A DNA stretch of 64,000 bases, from NCBI GenBank assembly GCA_964503715.1, contig CAZDAD010000001.1, forward strand, positions 1 to 64,000, in the 5' to 3' direction. A program made the position numbers and the translations under genes. The notes beneath the pieces were generated by a model that did not search any database, was not told the DNA's origin, and saw only the letters and a list, made by a program, of their open reading frames with translations. Positions 7,387 to 14,608 of this stretch are shown here, piece by piece (the stretch's first letter is position 1; each line of letters begins with the position of its first letter). This DNA is from JARIHD01 sp964503715 (lineage in GTDB: Bacteria; Patescibacteriota; Saccharimonadia; Saccharimonadales; UBA4665).

Positions 7387-8180
7387 TGAGTATCTTAACG
7401 TTAGCAGCTGGACCTCATATTAGTTTAGCCCCTGAAATATTGTTTCATATCGGTCCAATTGCCATAACCAACTCAATGTTGCTTGGCTTTGTCGGCTCGA
7501 TTATCGTTTTTTCCCTTTTGCTACATACTGCCTTATCATTTAAGCGACCCAAGCAGGGCCGCTTGGCACATATGATGATGTGGCTATTTGAAAGCCTTTA
7601 CGAAACCACTATTGAGGTGGTTGGCGACAAAAACATTGCACGTAAGGTCATTCCTTATGCTGCGACCATCGTATTTTTCTTTATTGTTAACAACTGGTTG
7701 GGCCTCTTACCTATTGTTGGCCCGATAACTTACGGCCATGAGCATGCCCCTCTACTCCGTGGAGTTGCTGCCGATCTCAATATGACTCTAGCCGTAGCTA
7801 TTATGTCAATTTTTATAGCTCAGGCTTGGGCCCTAAAGCGCCGCGGTTTCTTTGGAAGCATGGGGCGCTATTTTATAAATCCACTGAAGGATCCGCTCCA
7901 CTCATTTATTGGTATCTTGGAATTCATTGCCGAATTCTCTCGAACCATAGCATTGGCGCTCCGAATGTTCGGAAATGTCTTCGGTGGTGAGGTGCTTCTG
8001 GCAGTTATTGCATTCCTGACTGGATACGCTGCGCCGCTTGCGTTGCCTGTATTTTATGGTCTTGAGCTTTTCGTTGGTGCCGTTCAGGCATATGTATTCT
8101 TTATGTTGACCATTGCTTTTATTTCACTTGGCCTGCCCGATGGCGAAGAACATCAGGTTCACGCCGCCAAGGGACATTAG
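7386..8180 (+). CDS. atpB: ATP synthase subunit a
   Basis: A 264-residue Fo stator subunit that forms the two proton half-channels. The essential arginine facing the c-ring is R193 in ALRMFGNVFGGE. The preceding EFIAEFSRTIAL helix and the C-terminal ELFVGAVQAYVFFMLT helix are both typical. About six membrane segments are visible. The start is GTG overlapping the previous stop, so it is translationally coupled. Confidence 0.96.
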   Translation: MSILTLAAGPHISLAPEILFHIGPIAITNSMLLGFVGSIIVFSLLLHTALSFKRPKQGRLAHMMMWLFESLYETTIEVVGDKNIARKVIPYAATIVFFFIVNNWLGLLPIVGPITYGHEHAPLLRGVAADLNMTLAVAIMSIFIAQAWALKRRGFFGSMGRYFINPLKDPLHSFIGILEFIAEFSRTIALALRMFGNVFGGEVLLAVIAFLTGYAAPLALPVFYGLELFVGAVQAYVFFMLTIAFISLGLPDGEEHQVHAAKGH

Positions 8181-8235
8181 CAGTGGTATTTGAGATTTAG
8201 TAAAGTAAATATTTATAAATTAAGGAGATAAATTA

Positions 8236-8451
8236 ATGGATAATCTAGCATTTGGTCTTACATACGCAATTGGCGCTGCCTTTGCTGCTGTCGGCCTAGG
8301 CCTTATTGGTATGGGTGCGATGCAGGCTGTCGGCCGTAATCCTGAGGCAGTAGCAAAAATACGTACGCTGATGATTTTGGCTATGGCCTTTGTTGATGCC
8401 TTGGCTATTATCGGCCTAGTAGTTGCCCTCATTATTAAGTTCCTAAAGTAG
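8236..8451 (+). CDS. atpE: ATP synthase subunit c
   Basis: A 71-residue hairpin of two membrane helices, of which several copies form the rotor ring. The polar loop is GRNPEA (R34-N35-P36). The ion-carrying carboxylate is D54 in AFVDALAIIG; most bacteria have Glu there, Escherichia coli has Asp. The Na+-binding residue pattern is not evident, so protons are the likely coupling ion. A strong Shine-Dalgarno (AAGGAG) precedes the ATG, consistent with high demand for this subunit. Confidence 0.96.
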   Translation: MDNLAFGLTYAIGAAFAAVGLGLIGMGAMQAVGRNPEAVAKIRTLMILAMAFVDALAIIGLVVALIIKFLK

Positions 8452-8460
8452 TATCGGATA

Positions 8461-9015
8461 GTGCCCTTTATGCAATATTTACTAAATCTTGCTACAGCTG
8501 AACCCGAAACAGCTTCGGGCGGCATTTTGCAGGCTCTTGGCATAGATGGCAAACTACTTGTTGAGCAAGCAATAGCATTCCTGATTCTCGTTTTCTTGCT
8601 TAGTAAGTTTGTCTATCCTGTACTAATAAAGACAATTGATTCACGTAAGGAGCAGCTCGAGAGTAGCGCTGAAGAGGCACGCAAAGCCGAAGAAGCCGCC
8701 TCTAGCGCTGAAGAGCGTATCGAAAAAATGCTAGACAAGGCCCGTAAGGAGGCTGACGAAGTTGTCGCTCGAGCTCATCACACTGCTCAAATTGCCTCAG
8801 CTGATATCGAGGAAAAGGCCAAAGCACGTGCCGAGAGAATTGCCCAAGAAGCTCATGAACAGCTTGATCGTGATATCGAAAAGGCTCGCAAATTAATGCG
8901 CAAAGACATGGTTGAACTGGTGGCGCTAGCGACAGAAAAGATTGTCAAAGAGAAAATCGATAGCAAAAAGGATTCAGCGCTAATTGCTGGTGCTATAGAG
9001 GAGAACCGTTCGTGA
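8461..9015 (+). CDS. atpF: ATP synthase subunit b
   Basis: A 184-residue peripheral-stalk subunit. One membrane helix (about 32-55, AIAFLILVFLLSKFVYPVLI) is followed by a long charged helix rich in A, E, K and R that should form the b-b coiled coil, with the usual start SRKEQLESSAEEARKAEE. The start is GTG at 8461 or ATG at 8470; neither has a clear ribosome site. The stop overlaps the atpH GTG. Confidence 0.93.
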   Translation: MPFMQYLLNLATAEPETASGGILQALGIDGKLLVEQAIAFLILVFLLSKFVYPVLIKTIDSRKEQLESSAEEARKAEEAASSAEERIEKMLDKARKEADEVVARAHHTAQIASADIEEKAKARAERIAQEAHEQLDRDIEKARKLMRKDMVELVALATEKIVKEKIDSKKDSALIAGAIEENRS

Positions 9016-9410
9016 GTATGAAGCTATCACGAAGGCAGTTGGCCAGAGAGGTTGCAGGCAGAATTGCTAAAAACCCTCAAGATCATTCTTCGGGCATGAA
9101 TTCGCTGGCCGCTTACCTAGTGCATAATTCTCGCACGCAAGATGCCGATCTTTTGGTCCGTGACATTGCCCGTGAACTTGAGCGTATAACCGATACTACT
9201 TCTGCGGATGTGATAACGGCGCATAGCTTATCACCGTCAGCCAAGCTGGATATCGAGAAATTCGTCACAGAATTAACTAGCTCACGTCAGGTTAGCTTGA
9301 ATGAGGTTGAAGACCAAGATTTAATTGGTGGCTTCAAAATTAAAACGCTAGATTCTGAGCTTGATGCAAGTATCCAAACTAAGCTACAAAATTTAGCGGC
9401 TATCGATTAA
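9012..9410 (+). CDS. atpH: ATP synthase subunit delta, short form
   Basis: A 132-residue protein in the atpH position. The C-terminal signature DQDLIGGFKIKTLDSELDAS is clear. Most delta subunits have about 175-180 residues, so the six-helix N-terminal domain that caps F1 seems reduced by about 45 residues. The GTG start overlaps the atpF stop. It should link the F1 crown to the b stalk. Confidence 0.85.
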   Translation: MSMKLSRRQLAREVAGRIAKNPQDHSSGMNSLAAYLVHNSRTQDADLLVRDIARELERITDTTSADVITAHSLSPSAKLDIEKFVTELTSSRQVSLNEVEDQDLIGGFKIKTLDSELDASIQTKLQNLAAID

Positions 9411-9433
9411 TGGGAGCAACAAGGAGATAATTA

Positions 9434-10330
9434 ATGAGTAAAATCAATGTAGAAGAACTATCGGCCGAACTCCGCGATGCCATCCAGAGCTTACGCACCG
9501 ATGCAAACCTTGAGGAAACAGGCATCGTTACCAGAGTTGGTGACGGCGTTGCAAATATATATGGCCTACGTAGTGCGGGCTACAACGAAGTGGTCGAAAT
9601 TGCGACAGTAGATGGCGGTAAAGTGTCAGCATTTGCACTAAACCTGCTGGAGGACGAGATCGGTGCTGTAATTTTAGGTGACGATTCACAGGTCAAGGCA
9701 GGCGCAAAGGTAACTCTAACAGGCGAAGTTTTGACTGTGCCTGTTGGCCCAGAATTGGTAGGCCGTGTCGTTGATCCTCTTGGCCGACCGATGGACGGCA
9801 AAGGTCCTGTAAATGCTAAAAAGCGTTCACCCATTGAGCGCAATGCCCCTGGTGTAATGGACCGCAAATCAGTCCACGAACCACTTATGACAGGCTTAGT
9901 TGCCATAGATACGATGACTCCCATCGGTCGTGGCCAGCGTGAACTTATTATTGGTGACCGTCAGACAGGTAAAACAGCCATTGCCATCGATACCATGATG
10001 TACCAGGCTCAGCAGAAAACAGGCGTTATAAATGTTTACGTTGCTGTAGGTCAAAAGCTATCAAAGATATCAGCGCTGGTTGAGCGTCTAAAGCGCGAAG
10101 GTGTAATGGACCAGACTATCATTGTTGCAACTGGACCCGCCGATCCTGCACCACTTCTCTACTTGGCTCCATATGCTGGTTGTGCAATGGGCGAATACTT
10201 CCGCGACAACAAGGGCCATGCTCTGATTATTTATGATGATTTGACCAAGCATGCCGTTGCCTACAGGCAGATGAGCTTGCTGCTACGTCGTCCACCCGGT
10301 CGTGAAGCCTATCCAGGTGATGTTTTCTAA
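9434..10330 (+). CDS. atpA: ATP synthase alpha, N-terminal fragment (298 aa)
   Basis: Contains the beta-barrel crown (about 25-95) and most of the nucleotide-binding domain, with Walker A GDRQTGKT at 174-181 and the Walker B region ALIIYDDLTKHA. It ends at the TAA in the conserved PGDVFYLHSRLLER segment. The Shine-Dalgarno AAGGAG precedes the ATG. Alone it lacks the arginine finger and the C-terminal helical domain. Confidence 0.9.
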   Translation: MSKINVEELSAELRDAIQSLRTDANLEETGIVTRVGDGVANIYGLRSAGYNEVVEIATVDGGKVSAFALNLLEDEIGAVILGDDSQVKAGAKVTLTGEVLTVPVGPELVGRVVDPLGRPMDGKGPVNAKKRSPIERNAPGVMDRKSVHEPLMTGLVAIDTMTPIGRGQRELIIGDRQTGKTAIAIDTMMYQAQQKTGVINVYVAVGQKLSKISALVERLKREGVMDQTIIVATGPADPAPLLYLAPYAGCAMGEYFRDNKGHALIIYDDLTKHAVAYRQMSLLLRRPPGREAYPGDVF

Positions 10331-10399
10331 CTAAATTCTCGTCTACTATAGCGCGCGGCTAAGGTTAATGAAGAACTAGGTGCTGGTTCTCTGACCGCC

Positions 10400-10981
10400 T
10401 TGCCCATCGTAGAGACTCAGGCTGGTGATATCTCGGCTTACATTCCAACAAATGTGATTTCAATTACGGACGGCCAGATATTCCTAGAGACTAATCTGTT
10501 CTATCAAGGCATCAGACCTGCCATATCTGTTGGTTTGTCCGTTTCCCGCGTGGGTGGCGATGCTCAGACTAAAGCCATCAAGACAGTTTCGGGTGGCCTA
10601 AAGCTATCTCTCGCACAATTCCGTGAGCTTGCGTCATTTGCACAGTTTTCGAGTGACCTAGACGAAGAGACCAAGAAGCGCATTGAACGTGGCCAGCGTC
10701 TGACCGAAATGCTCAAGCAGAAACAGTACAGTCCACTGAGTGTCGCTGAACAGGCTGCTAGCGTAATGGCTACTTCTGAGGGTGCGTTTGACGATGTCCC
10801 TACTGATAAGATTAAGGTCGCTCAAGCCGACCTCATTACCTTGCTTTTGGATAAATATGCCAAAGTTATGGAAGAGCTCGAAAAAGGCGATAAGCCAACA
10901 GACAAAACTCGTGAGACTATCATTGAAGCTGCCGAGAAAGTCGCAAAAACTTTCGCACACAAGGTCAAAAAGGCGGAATAA
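10400..10981 (+). CDS. atpA: ATP synthase alpha, C-terminal fragment (193 aa)
   Basis: In the same frame as the upstream fragment. Conserved sequence resumes at codon 10352, but the first in-frame start in the fragment is the internal position 10400, which has no ribosome site and lies mid-domain. It carries ETQAGDISAYIPTNVISITDGQ, the SVSRVGGDAQ segment with the catalytic-site arginine, and the C-terminal helical domain through QYSPLSVAEQ. Independent translation of this piece would not give a working subunit. Confidence 0.85.
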   Translation: MPIVETQAGDISAYIPTNVISITDGQIFLETNLFYQGIRPAISVGLSVSRVGGDAQTKAIKTVSGGLKLSLAQFRELASFAQFSSDLDEETKKRIERGQRLTEMLKQKQYSPLSVAEQAASVMATSEGAFDDVPTDKIKVAQADLITLLLDKYAKVMEELEKGDKPTDKTRETIIEAAEKVAKTFAHKVKKAE

Positions 10982-10987
10982 AAAGTC

Positions 10988-11872
10988 GTGGCGTCTAGAC
11001 AACAGATTAAACGAAGAATCAGTTCGGTAAGAAGTACCAAACAGATAACTAAGGCTATGCAGCTGGTTGCTGCTAGCAAGTTACGACGTGCCCAAGAGGC
11101 GGCTATTGGTCCTAGGGCCTACGCCGAGCTGGCTAGGCAGATTCTGGTTAGCCTCAAGCTTAATGCCGATGAACACGCAGCCGAAGGATTGTTCGACGAG
11201 AGGGAGCTAAAGAAGCGCTTACTCATTGTTGTTACTGGAGACCGTGGCCTTGCGGGAGCATACAACGCAAACATAATTAGGCGTTTGGTATCTGAGCTCA
11301 AAAAAGATCAGGCTGCAGGCATAGAAACTATGGTTATCTGCATTGGCAAGCAAGTTGCCAGAGCCGCTAGTCGCATAAAAGGGTTAGAGGTGGTTGGTGT
11401 ATTTTCGGAATTACCCGATAAACCTAATTCTGATGACCTAAGGCCTATCCTCCATACTGTTTCTGATTTGTTCAGATCTGAGCGGGTTGATGCTGTTGAC
11501 TTTGTGAGCACCAAGTTTATATCTACAGTTACACAAGAAGTTAAGATGGAGCGATTCCTGCCCGCTGGCTTCACTGGCCCTCAGACAAGCGATGACGAGA
11601 CGCAGCAGGAACTTCGTACTGCGACTATCGAGCCATCTATAGAAGTATTGCTCGAATCGACTGTTATGCGTCTGCTTGATGCCCAGATATACCAAGCACT
11701 ACTAGAGGCAGCGGCTAGTGAGCACTCTATGAGAATGTTGGCCATGAAGAACGCCACAGATAATGCTACCGATATCATCGATGATTTGACCCTAGAATAC
11801 AATAACGCTCGTCAGGCCGCTATTACACAGGAGCTAGCTGAGATTACGGGCGGCGCAGAGGCAATTAAGTAA
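10988..11872 (+). CDS. atpG: ATP synthase subunit gamma
   Basis: A 294-residue central-stalk subunit. The N-terminal helix IKRRISSVRSTKQITKAMQ and the C-terminal helix YNNARQAAITQELAEITGGAEA are the conserved coiled-coil pair that turns inside the alpha3beta3 hexamer. The Rossmann-like middle has LLIVVTGDRGLAGAYN. The GTG start lies 6 nt after the atpA stop. Confidence 0.95.
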   Translation: MASRQQIKRRISSVRSTKQITKAMQLVAASKLRRAQEAAIGPRAYAELARQILVSLKLNADEHAAEGLFDERELKKRLLIVVTGDRGLAGAYNANIIRRLVSELKKDQAAGIETMVICIGKQVARAASRIKGLEVVGVFSELPDKPNSDDLRPILHTVSDLFRSERVDAVDFVSTKFISTVTQEVKMERFLPAGFTGPQTSDDETQQELRTATIEPSIEVLLESTVMRLLDAQIYQALLEAAASEHSMRMLAMKNATDNATDIIDDLTLEYNNARQAAITQELAEITGGAEAIK

Positions 11873-11897
11873 CAGATTAGGAAATGGAGATAATATA

Positions 11898-13292
11898 ATG
11901 GCTAAAACGATTACAAAGAGCGCCGAGAAGCTGGTGGATGGTCAAGTTGTCCAAGTCGTCGGCGTGGTTGTGGACGTAGAATTTCCTAAAGGAGAACTAC
12001 CTGCAATCAATGATGCACTAGTTGTTAGGCATAACGATAACGATTTGTATTTGGAAGTTGCACAACACTTGAGTGATTCGGTTGTTCGCACTGTATCGTT
12101 GGCGAGCACCGATGGACTTCGCCGTGGAACTACAGTCAAAAACACTGGCGCACCTATTAGCGTTCCAGTTGGTGACGATACCGTTGGCCGTATGTTTAAC
12201 GTAGTCGGCGATCCAATCGACGGCATGGATAATAAGTTCACCGAGCGATCACCCATCCATCGCCAGCCCCCTGCGCTTGAAGAGCAAGCGGGCTCGGTCG
12301 AAGTTCTTGAGACGGGCATAAAGGTTATCGATTTGATTTGTCCAATCGTCAAGGGTGGTAAGGTTGGTCTCTTCGGCGGTGCAGGTGTCGGCAAGACCGT
12401 GCTTATTCAGGAATTCATCAATAATATTGCCAAATTTCACGGCGGTAACTCAGTCTTTGCGGGTGTTGGTGAACGTACGCGCGAGGGTAATGACCTTTAC
12501 GGAGAAATGCGAGATGCAGGCGTGCTAGACAAGACCTCGTTAGTCTTTGGACAGATGAATGAGCCACCGGGAGCTCGTCTGCGTGTTGCCCTGTCGGGCC
12601 TAACAATGGCCGAGAATTTCCGTGACCAAGGTAAGGACGTGTTATTGTTCATCGACAACATTTTCCGATTTACTCAGGCTGGTTCAGAGGTATCGGCGCT
12701 ACTGGGCCGTCTGCCATCAGCTGTTGGCTATCAGCCGAACTTGCAGCAAGAAATGGGCTCCTTGCAGGAGAGAATTACCTCTACCAAAGAAGGTTCAATT
12801 ACTTCTGTCCAGGCTGTTTATGTCCCAGCCGATGACTTAACAGACCCAGCCCCCGCCACAACCTTCGCTCACCTTGATTCAACCATTGTTCTTAACCGTG
12901 CCTTGACTGATATAGGTATTTATCCCGCTGTCGATCCACTAGACTCTAACTCAACGGTACTTGACCCTGAGGTCGTCGGCGAAGATCACTATCAGGTTGC
13001 TCGTGAAGTTCAGCGTATTTTGCAGCGCTACAAGGACCTTCAGGACATTATCGCTATCCTAGGTATGGAAGAGTTGTCAGATGAGGATAAAAAGACTGTC
13101 GCTCGTGCTCGTCGTATACAACGCTTCCTGAGCCAACCATTCTTTGTAGCCGAAAAATTCACTGGCAATGAGGGTAAGTATGTTAGTCTCAAGGATACTG
13201 TTCGTAGCTTCCGTGAAATCCTCGATGGCAAGCACGATGACAAACCTGAAACAGCGTTCTATATGAAGGGTTCAATTGACGAGGTCAAATAA
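11898..13292 (+). CDS. atpD: ATP synthase subunit beta
   Basis: A 464-residue catalytic subunit. Walker A is GGAGVGKT at 160-167, followed by FAGVGERTREGNDLY with the catalytic Glu, LLFIDNIFRFTQAGSEVSALLGR (Walker B and the DELSEED-type approach) and SQPFFVAEKFTG. Its Shine-Dalgarno is GGAGAT. Fully intact, in contrast to atpA three genes upstream in the same operon. Confidence 0.97.
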   Translation: MAKTITKSAEKLVDGQVVQVVGVVVDVEFPKGELPAINDALVVRHNDNDLYLEVAQHLSDSVVRTVSLASTDGLRRGTTVKNTGAPISVPVGDDTVGRMFNVVGDPIDGMDNKFTERSPIHRQPPALEEQAGSVEVLETGIKVIDLICPIVKGGKVGLFGGAGVGKTVLIQEFINNIAKFHGGNSVFAGVGERTREGNDLYGEMRDAGVLDKTSLVFGQMNEPPGARLRVALSGLTMAENFRDQGKDVLLFIDNIFRFTQAGSEVSALLGRLPSAVGYQPNLQQEMGSLQERITSTKEGSITSVQAVYVPADDLTDPAPATTFAHLDSTIVLNRALTDIGIYPAVDPLDSNSTVLDPEVVGEDHYQVAREVQRILQRYKDLQDIIAILGMEELSDEDKKTVARARRIQRFLSQPFFVAEKFTGNEGKYVSLKDTVRSFREILDGKHDDKPETAFYMKGSIDEVK

Positions 13293-13714
13293 TGAACTTT
13301 GAATTAGTTGCCCTAGATGGAGTCAAGTACTCAGCAGAAGCCTACTCGATTGTTCTGCCAACTATGGCGGGCCAGATAACTTTACTGCCCAACCATGAAC
13401 CCTATATGGGCGTTGTGGTGCCAGGTGTAATCGCTATCCGTAGACATAAGGACGACTCAGACAATAAACTTGAGCATTATGCTACCTTTGGCGGTGTGCT
13501 TGAGGTGACTAGTCGTGGTGCCAGAGTACTTGTAGATGACGCAACTCACGGCGACGAAATCAATATCGCTGAGGCCGAAAAGGCCCACAAAGCCGCTCTG
13601 GATATGAAATCAAAAGCCAAAAATCAGATTGAGTTAGATAAAGCTCAGTCAATGCTCGATCGCCAAGCAGTCAGGCTTGAAGTCGCGCGAATCCGTCGCC
13701 GACACAACCGTTAG
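13292..13714 (+). CDS. atpC: ATP synthase subunit epsilon
   Basis: A 140-residue F1 subunit. The N-terminal beta-sandwich contains SIVLPTMAGQITLLPNHEPYM, and the C-terminal half is a two-helix arm (KAHKAALDMKSKAKNQIELD) that can inhibit hydrolysis. The ATG overlaps the atpD stop by 1 nt. It ends the operon; no clear terminator hairpin follows before the next gene. Confidence 0.93.
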   Translation: MNFELVALDGVKYSAEAYSIVLPTMAGQITLLPNHEPYMGVVVPGVIAIRRHKDDSDNKLEHYATFGGVLEVTSRGARVLVDDATHGDEINIAEAEKAHKAALDMKSKAKNQIELDKAQSMLDRQAVRLEVARIRRRHNR

Positions 13715-13786
13715 CATTTGCATATTTACAAAAGTCCTTTTATCGCTTACCCTTAAGATAGTAGTAATCACTATGATGGAGGATAT

Positions 13787-14476
13787 ATGTCATTAGTATC
13801 AAAACGCGGCGTTGCTGTAGTTGGCGCCGAATTCTTGGGTACTGCTCTCTTGACGCTAGTTGTCTTGGCAGCAGTTCGAGGTGTAGGAATACCATACTTT
13901 GTTTGCTTAGCCGCAGGTCTAGCAGTTGGTGTCGGCATTTTAATGCTTGGCAAAACTTCGGGTGGTCATTTCAACCCTGCTGTTTCGCTTGGATTATGGT
14001 CAGTTCGTAAATTGCCAACGCTTCACACTGTAGTTTATGTCGCCGCTCAGTTGCTTGGTGCATTGACTGCGTCAAAGCTCTATGACTATTTGCTGAACGT
14101 AACAAGTGCAAATACAGCAACTCCTGACTTCCAGGCTCAGGTGCTGGTAGCCGAGGCTCTCGGTACATTCGTTCTATGTATGGGTGTAGCTAGCGCCGTT
14201 TACCACCGATACAGCACAGGTCGCACAGCTGCTACTGTCACAGTTGCCCTATTCCTTGGTGCACTTGTTGCAACCTTGGCATCAGGTGGTGTCATCAACC
14301 CTGCTCTTGCTCTTGGTACACATAGCTGGGTGTGGGGAACCTACGTACTTGGCCCAGTGCTCGGTGGAGTCATTGCCTTCAATCTGTACAGCCTGTTGTT
14401 CGCTCCTGAAGTTGAAGCAGCTTCAACCGTAACTGCTGTTAAAACTGTCAAAGCTAAAAATCTTAAGAAGAAGTAA
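13787..14476 (+). CDS. aquaporin/MIP-family channel with altered selectivity filter
   Basis: A 229-residue membrane channel with six helices and two re-entrant NPA loops: NPA at 63-65 (HFNPAVSLG) and at 171-173 (VINPALALG). In water and glycerol channels the second NPA is followed by the Arg of the aromatic/arginine filter; here it is Leu, so the pore should be less selective or handle another small solute. The C-terminal tail is lysine-rich and cytoplasmic. GGAGG lies 7 nt before the ATG. With MscL and both MscS-type channels it suggests attention to osmotic balance. Confidence 0.85.
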   Translation: MSLVSKRGVAVVGAEFLGTALLTLVVLAAVRGVGIPYFVCLAAGLAVGVGILMLGKTSGGHFNPAVSLGLWSVRKLPTLHTVVYVAAQLLGALTASKLYDYLLNVTSANTATPDFQAQVLVAEALGTFVLCMGVASAVYHRYSTGRTAATVTVALFLGALVATLASGGVINPALALGTHSWVWGTYVLGPVLGGVIAFNLYSLLFAPEVEAASTVTAVKTVKAKNLKKK

Positions 14477-14484
14477 AAAAATAC

Positions 14485-14512
14485 TTGCAATAAATCAAAA
14501 AGCGAGTATATT
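14485..14512 (+). promoter_or_regulatory. promoter of a candidate small RNA
   Basis: TTGCAA, 16 nt, TATATT. It begins 9 nt after the aquaporin stop and points into a gene-free stretch that ends at a terminator. Confidence 0.45.
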
Positions 14513-14518
14513 TACTTA

Positions 14519-14587
14519 TAGGATTTGAGCAATCGAATCCAAAGGTGTAGACAACCTACAAAAACCACTCTTCACGAGTGGTTTTTG
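14519..14587 (+). ncRNA. candidate small RNA of about 70 nt
   Basis: From a likely start near 14519 the transcript would fold into a GGATT/AATCC hairpin (14521-14539), a short AGGT/ACCT hairpin (14543-14557), then a strong intrinsic terminator. No ORF with a ribosome site is present. An alternative is that the hairpins are only the aquaporin 3' end. No known RNA family is recognised. Confidence 0.35.
14560..14587. terminator. intrinsic terminator, bidirectional
   Basis: Perfect 10-bp stem AAAACCACTC/GAGTGGTTTT with a TTCAC loop. The flanking A and T runs let it work for the aquaporin/sRNA side and for the convergent helicase gene. Confidence 0.85.
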
Positions 14588-14608
14588 TTATATGTTGTGC
14601 AAAACCTG

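Larger units (their letters stand above)
9434..10981 (+). pseudogene. atpA: ATP synthase subunit alpha gene interrupted by two in-frame stops
   Basis: Read through in a single frame, this is a complete alpha subunit (515 codons before the terminal stop). After PGDVF (codon 298) the frame continues TAA-Leu-Asn-Ser-Arg-Leu-Leu-TAG-Arg-Ala-Ala, where the family has Tyr-Leu-His-Ser-Arg-Leu-Leu-Glu-Arg-Ala-Ala. Three single-base differences explain this: A10330 for C, A10334 for C and T10349 for G. All turn a G:C pair into T:A. There is no indel and the sequence on both sides is well conserved. Either a very recent inactivation or, more likely, a consensus error in a low-coverage stretch. ATP synthase could not assemble without alpha. 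Confidence 0.85.

Noticed and set aside
10328..10351. TAA and TAG read as sense codons through an altered genetic code
   Set aside because: Other genes in the window end normally with TAA, TAG and TGA, and no other conserved gene contains internal stops. A local error or mutation explains it better.
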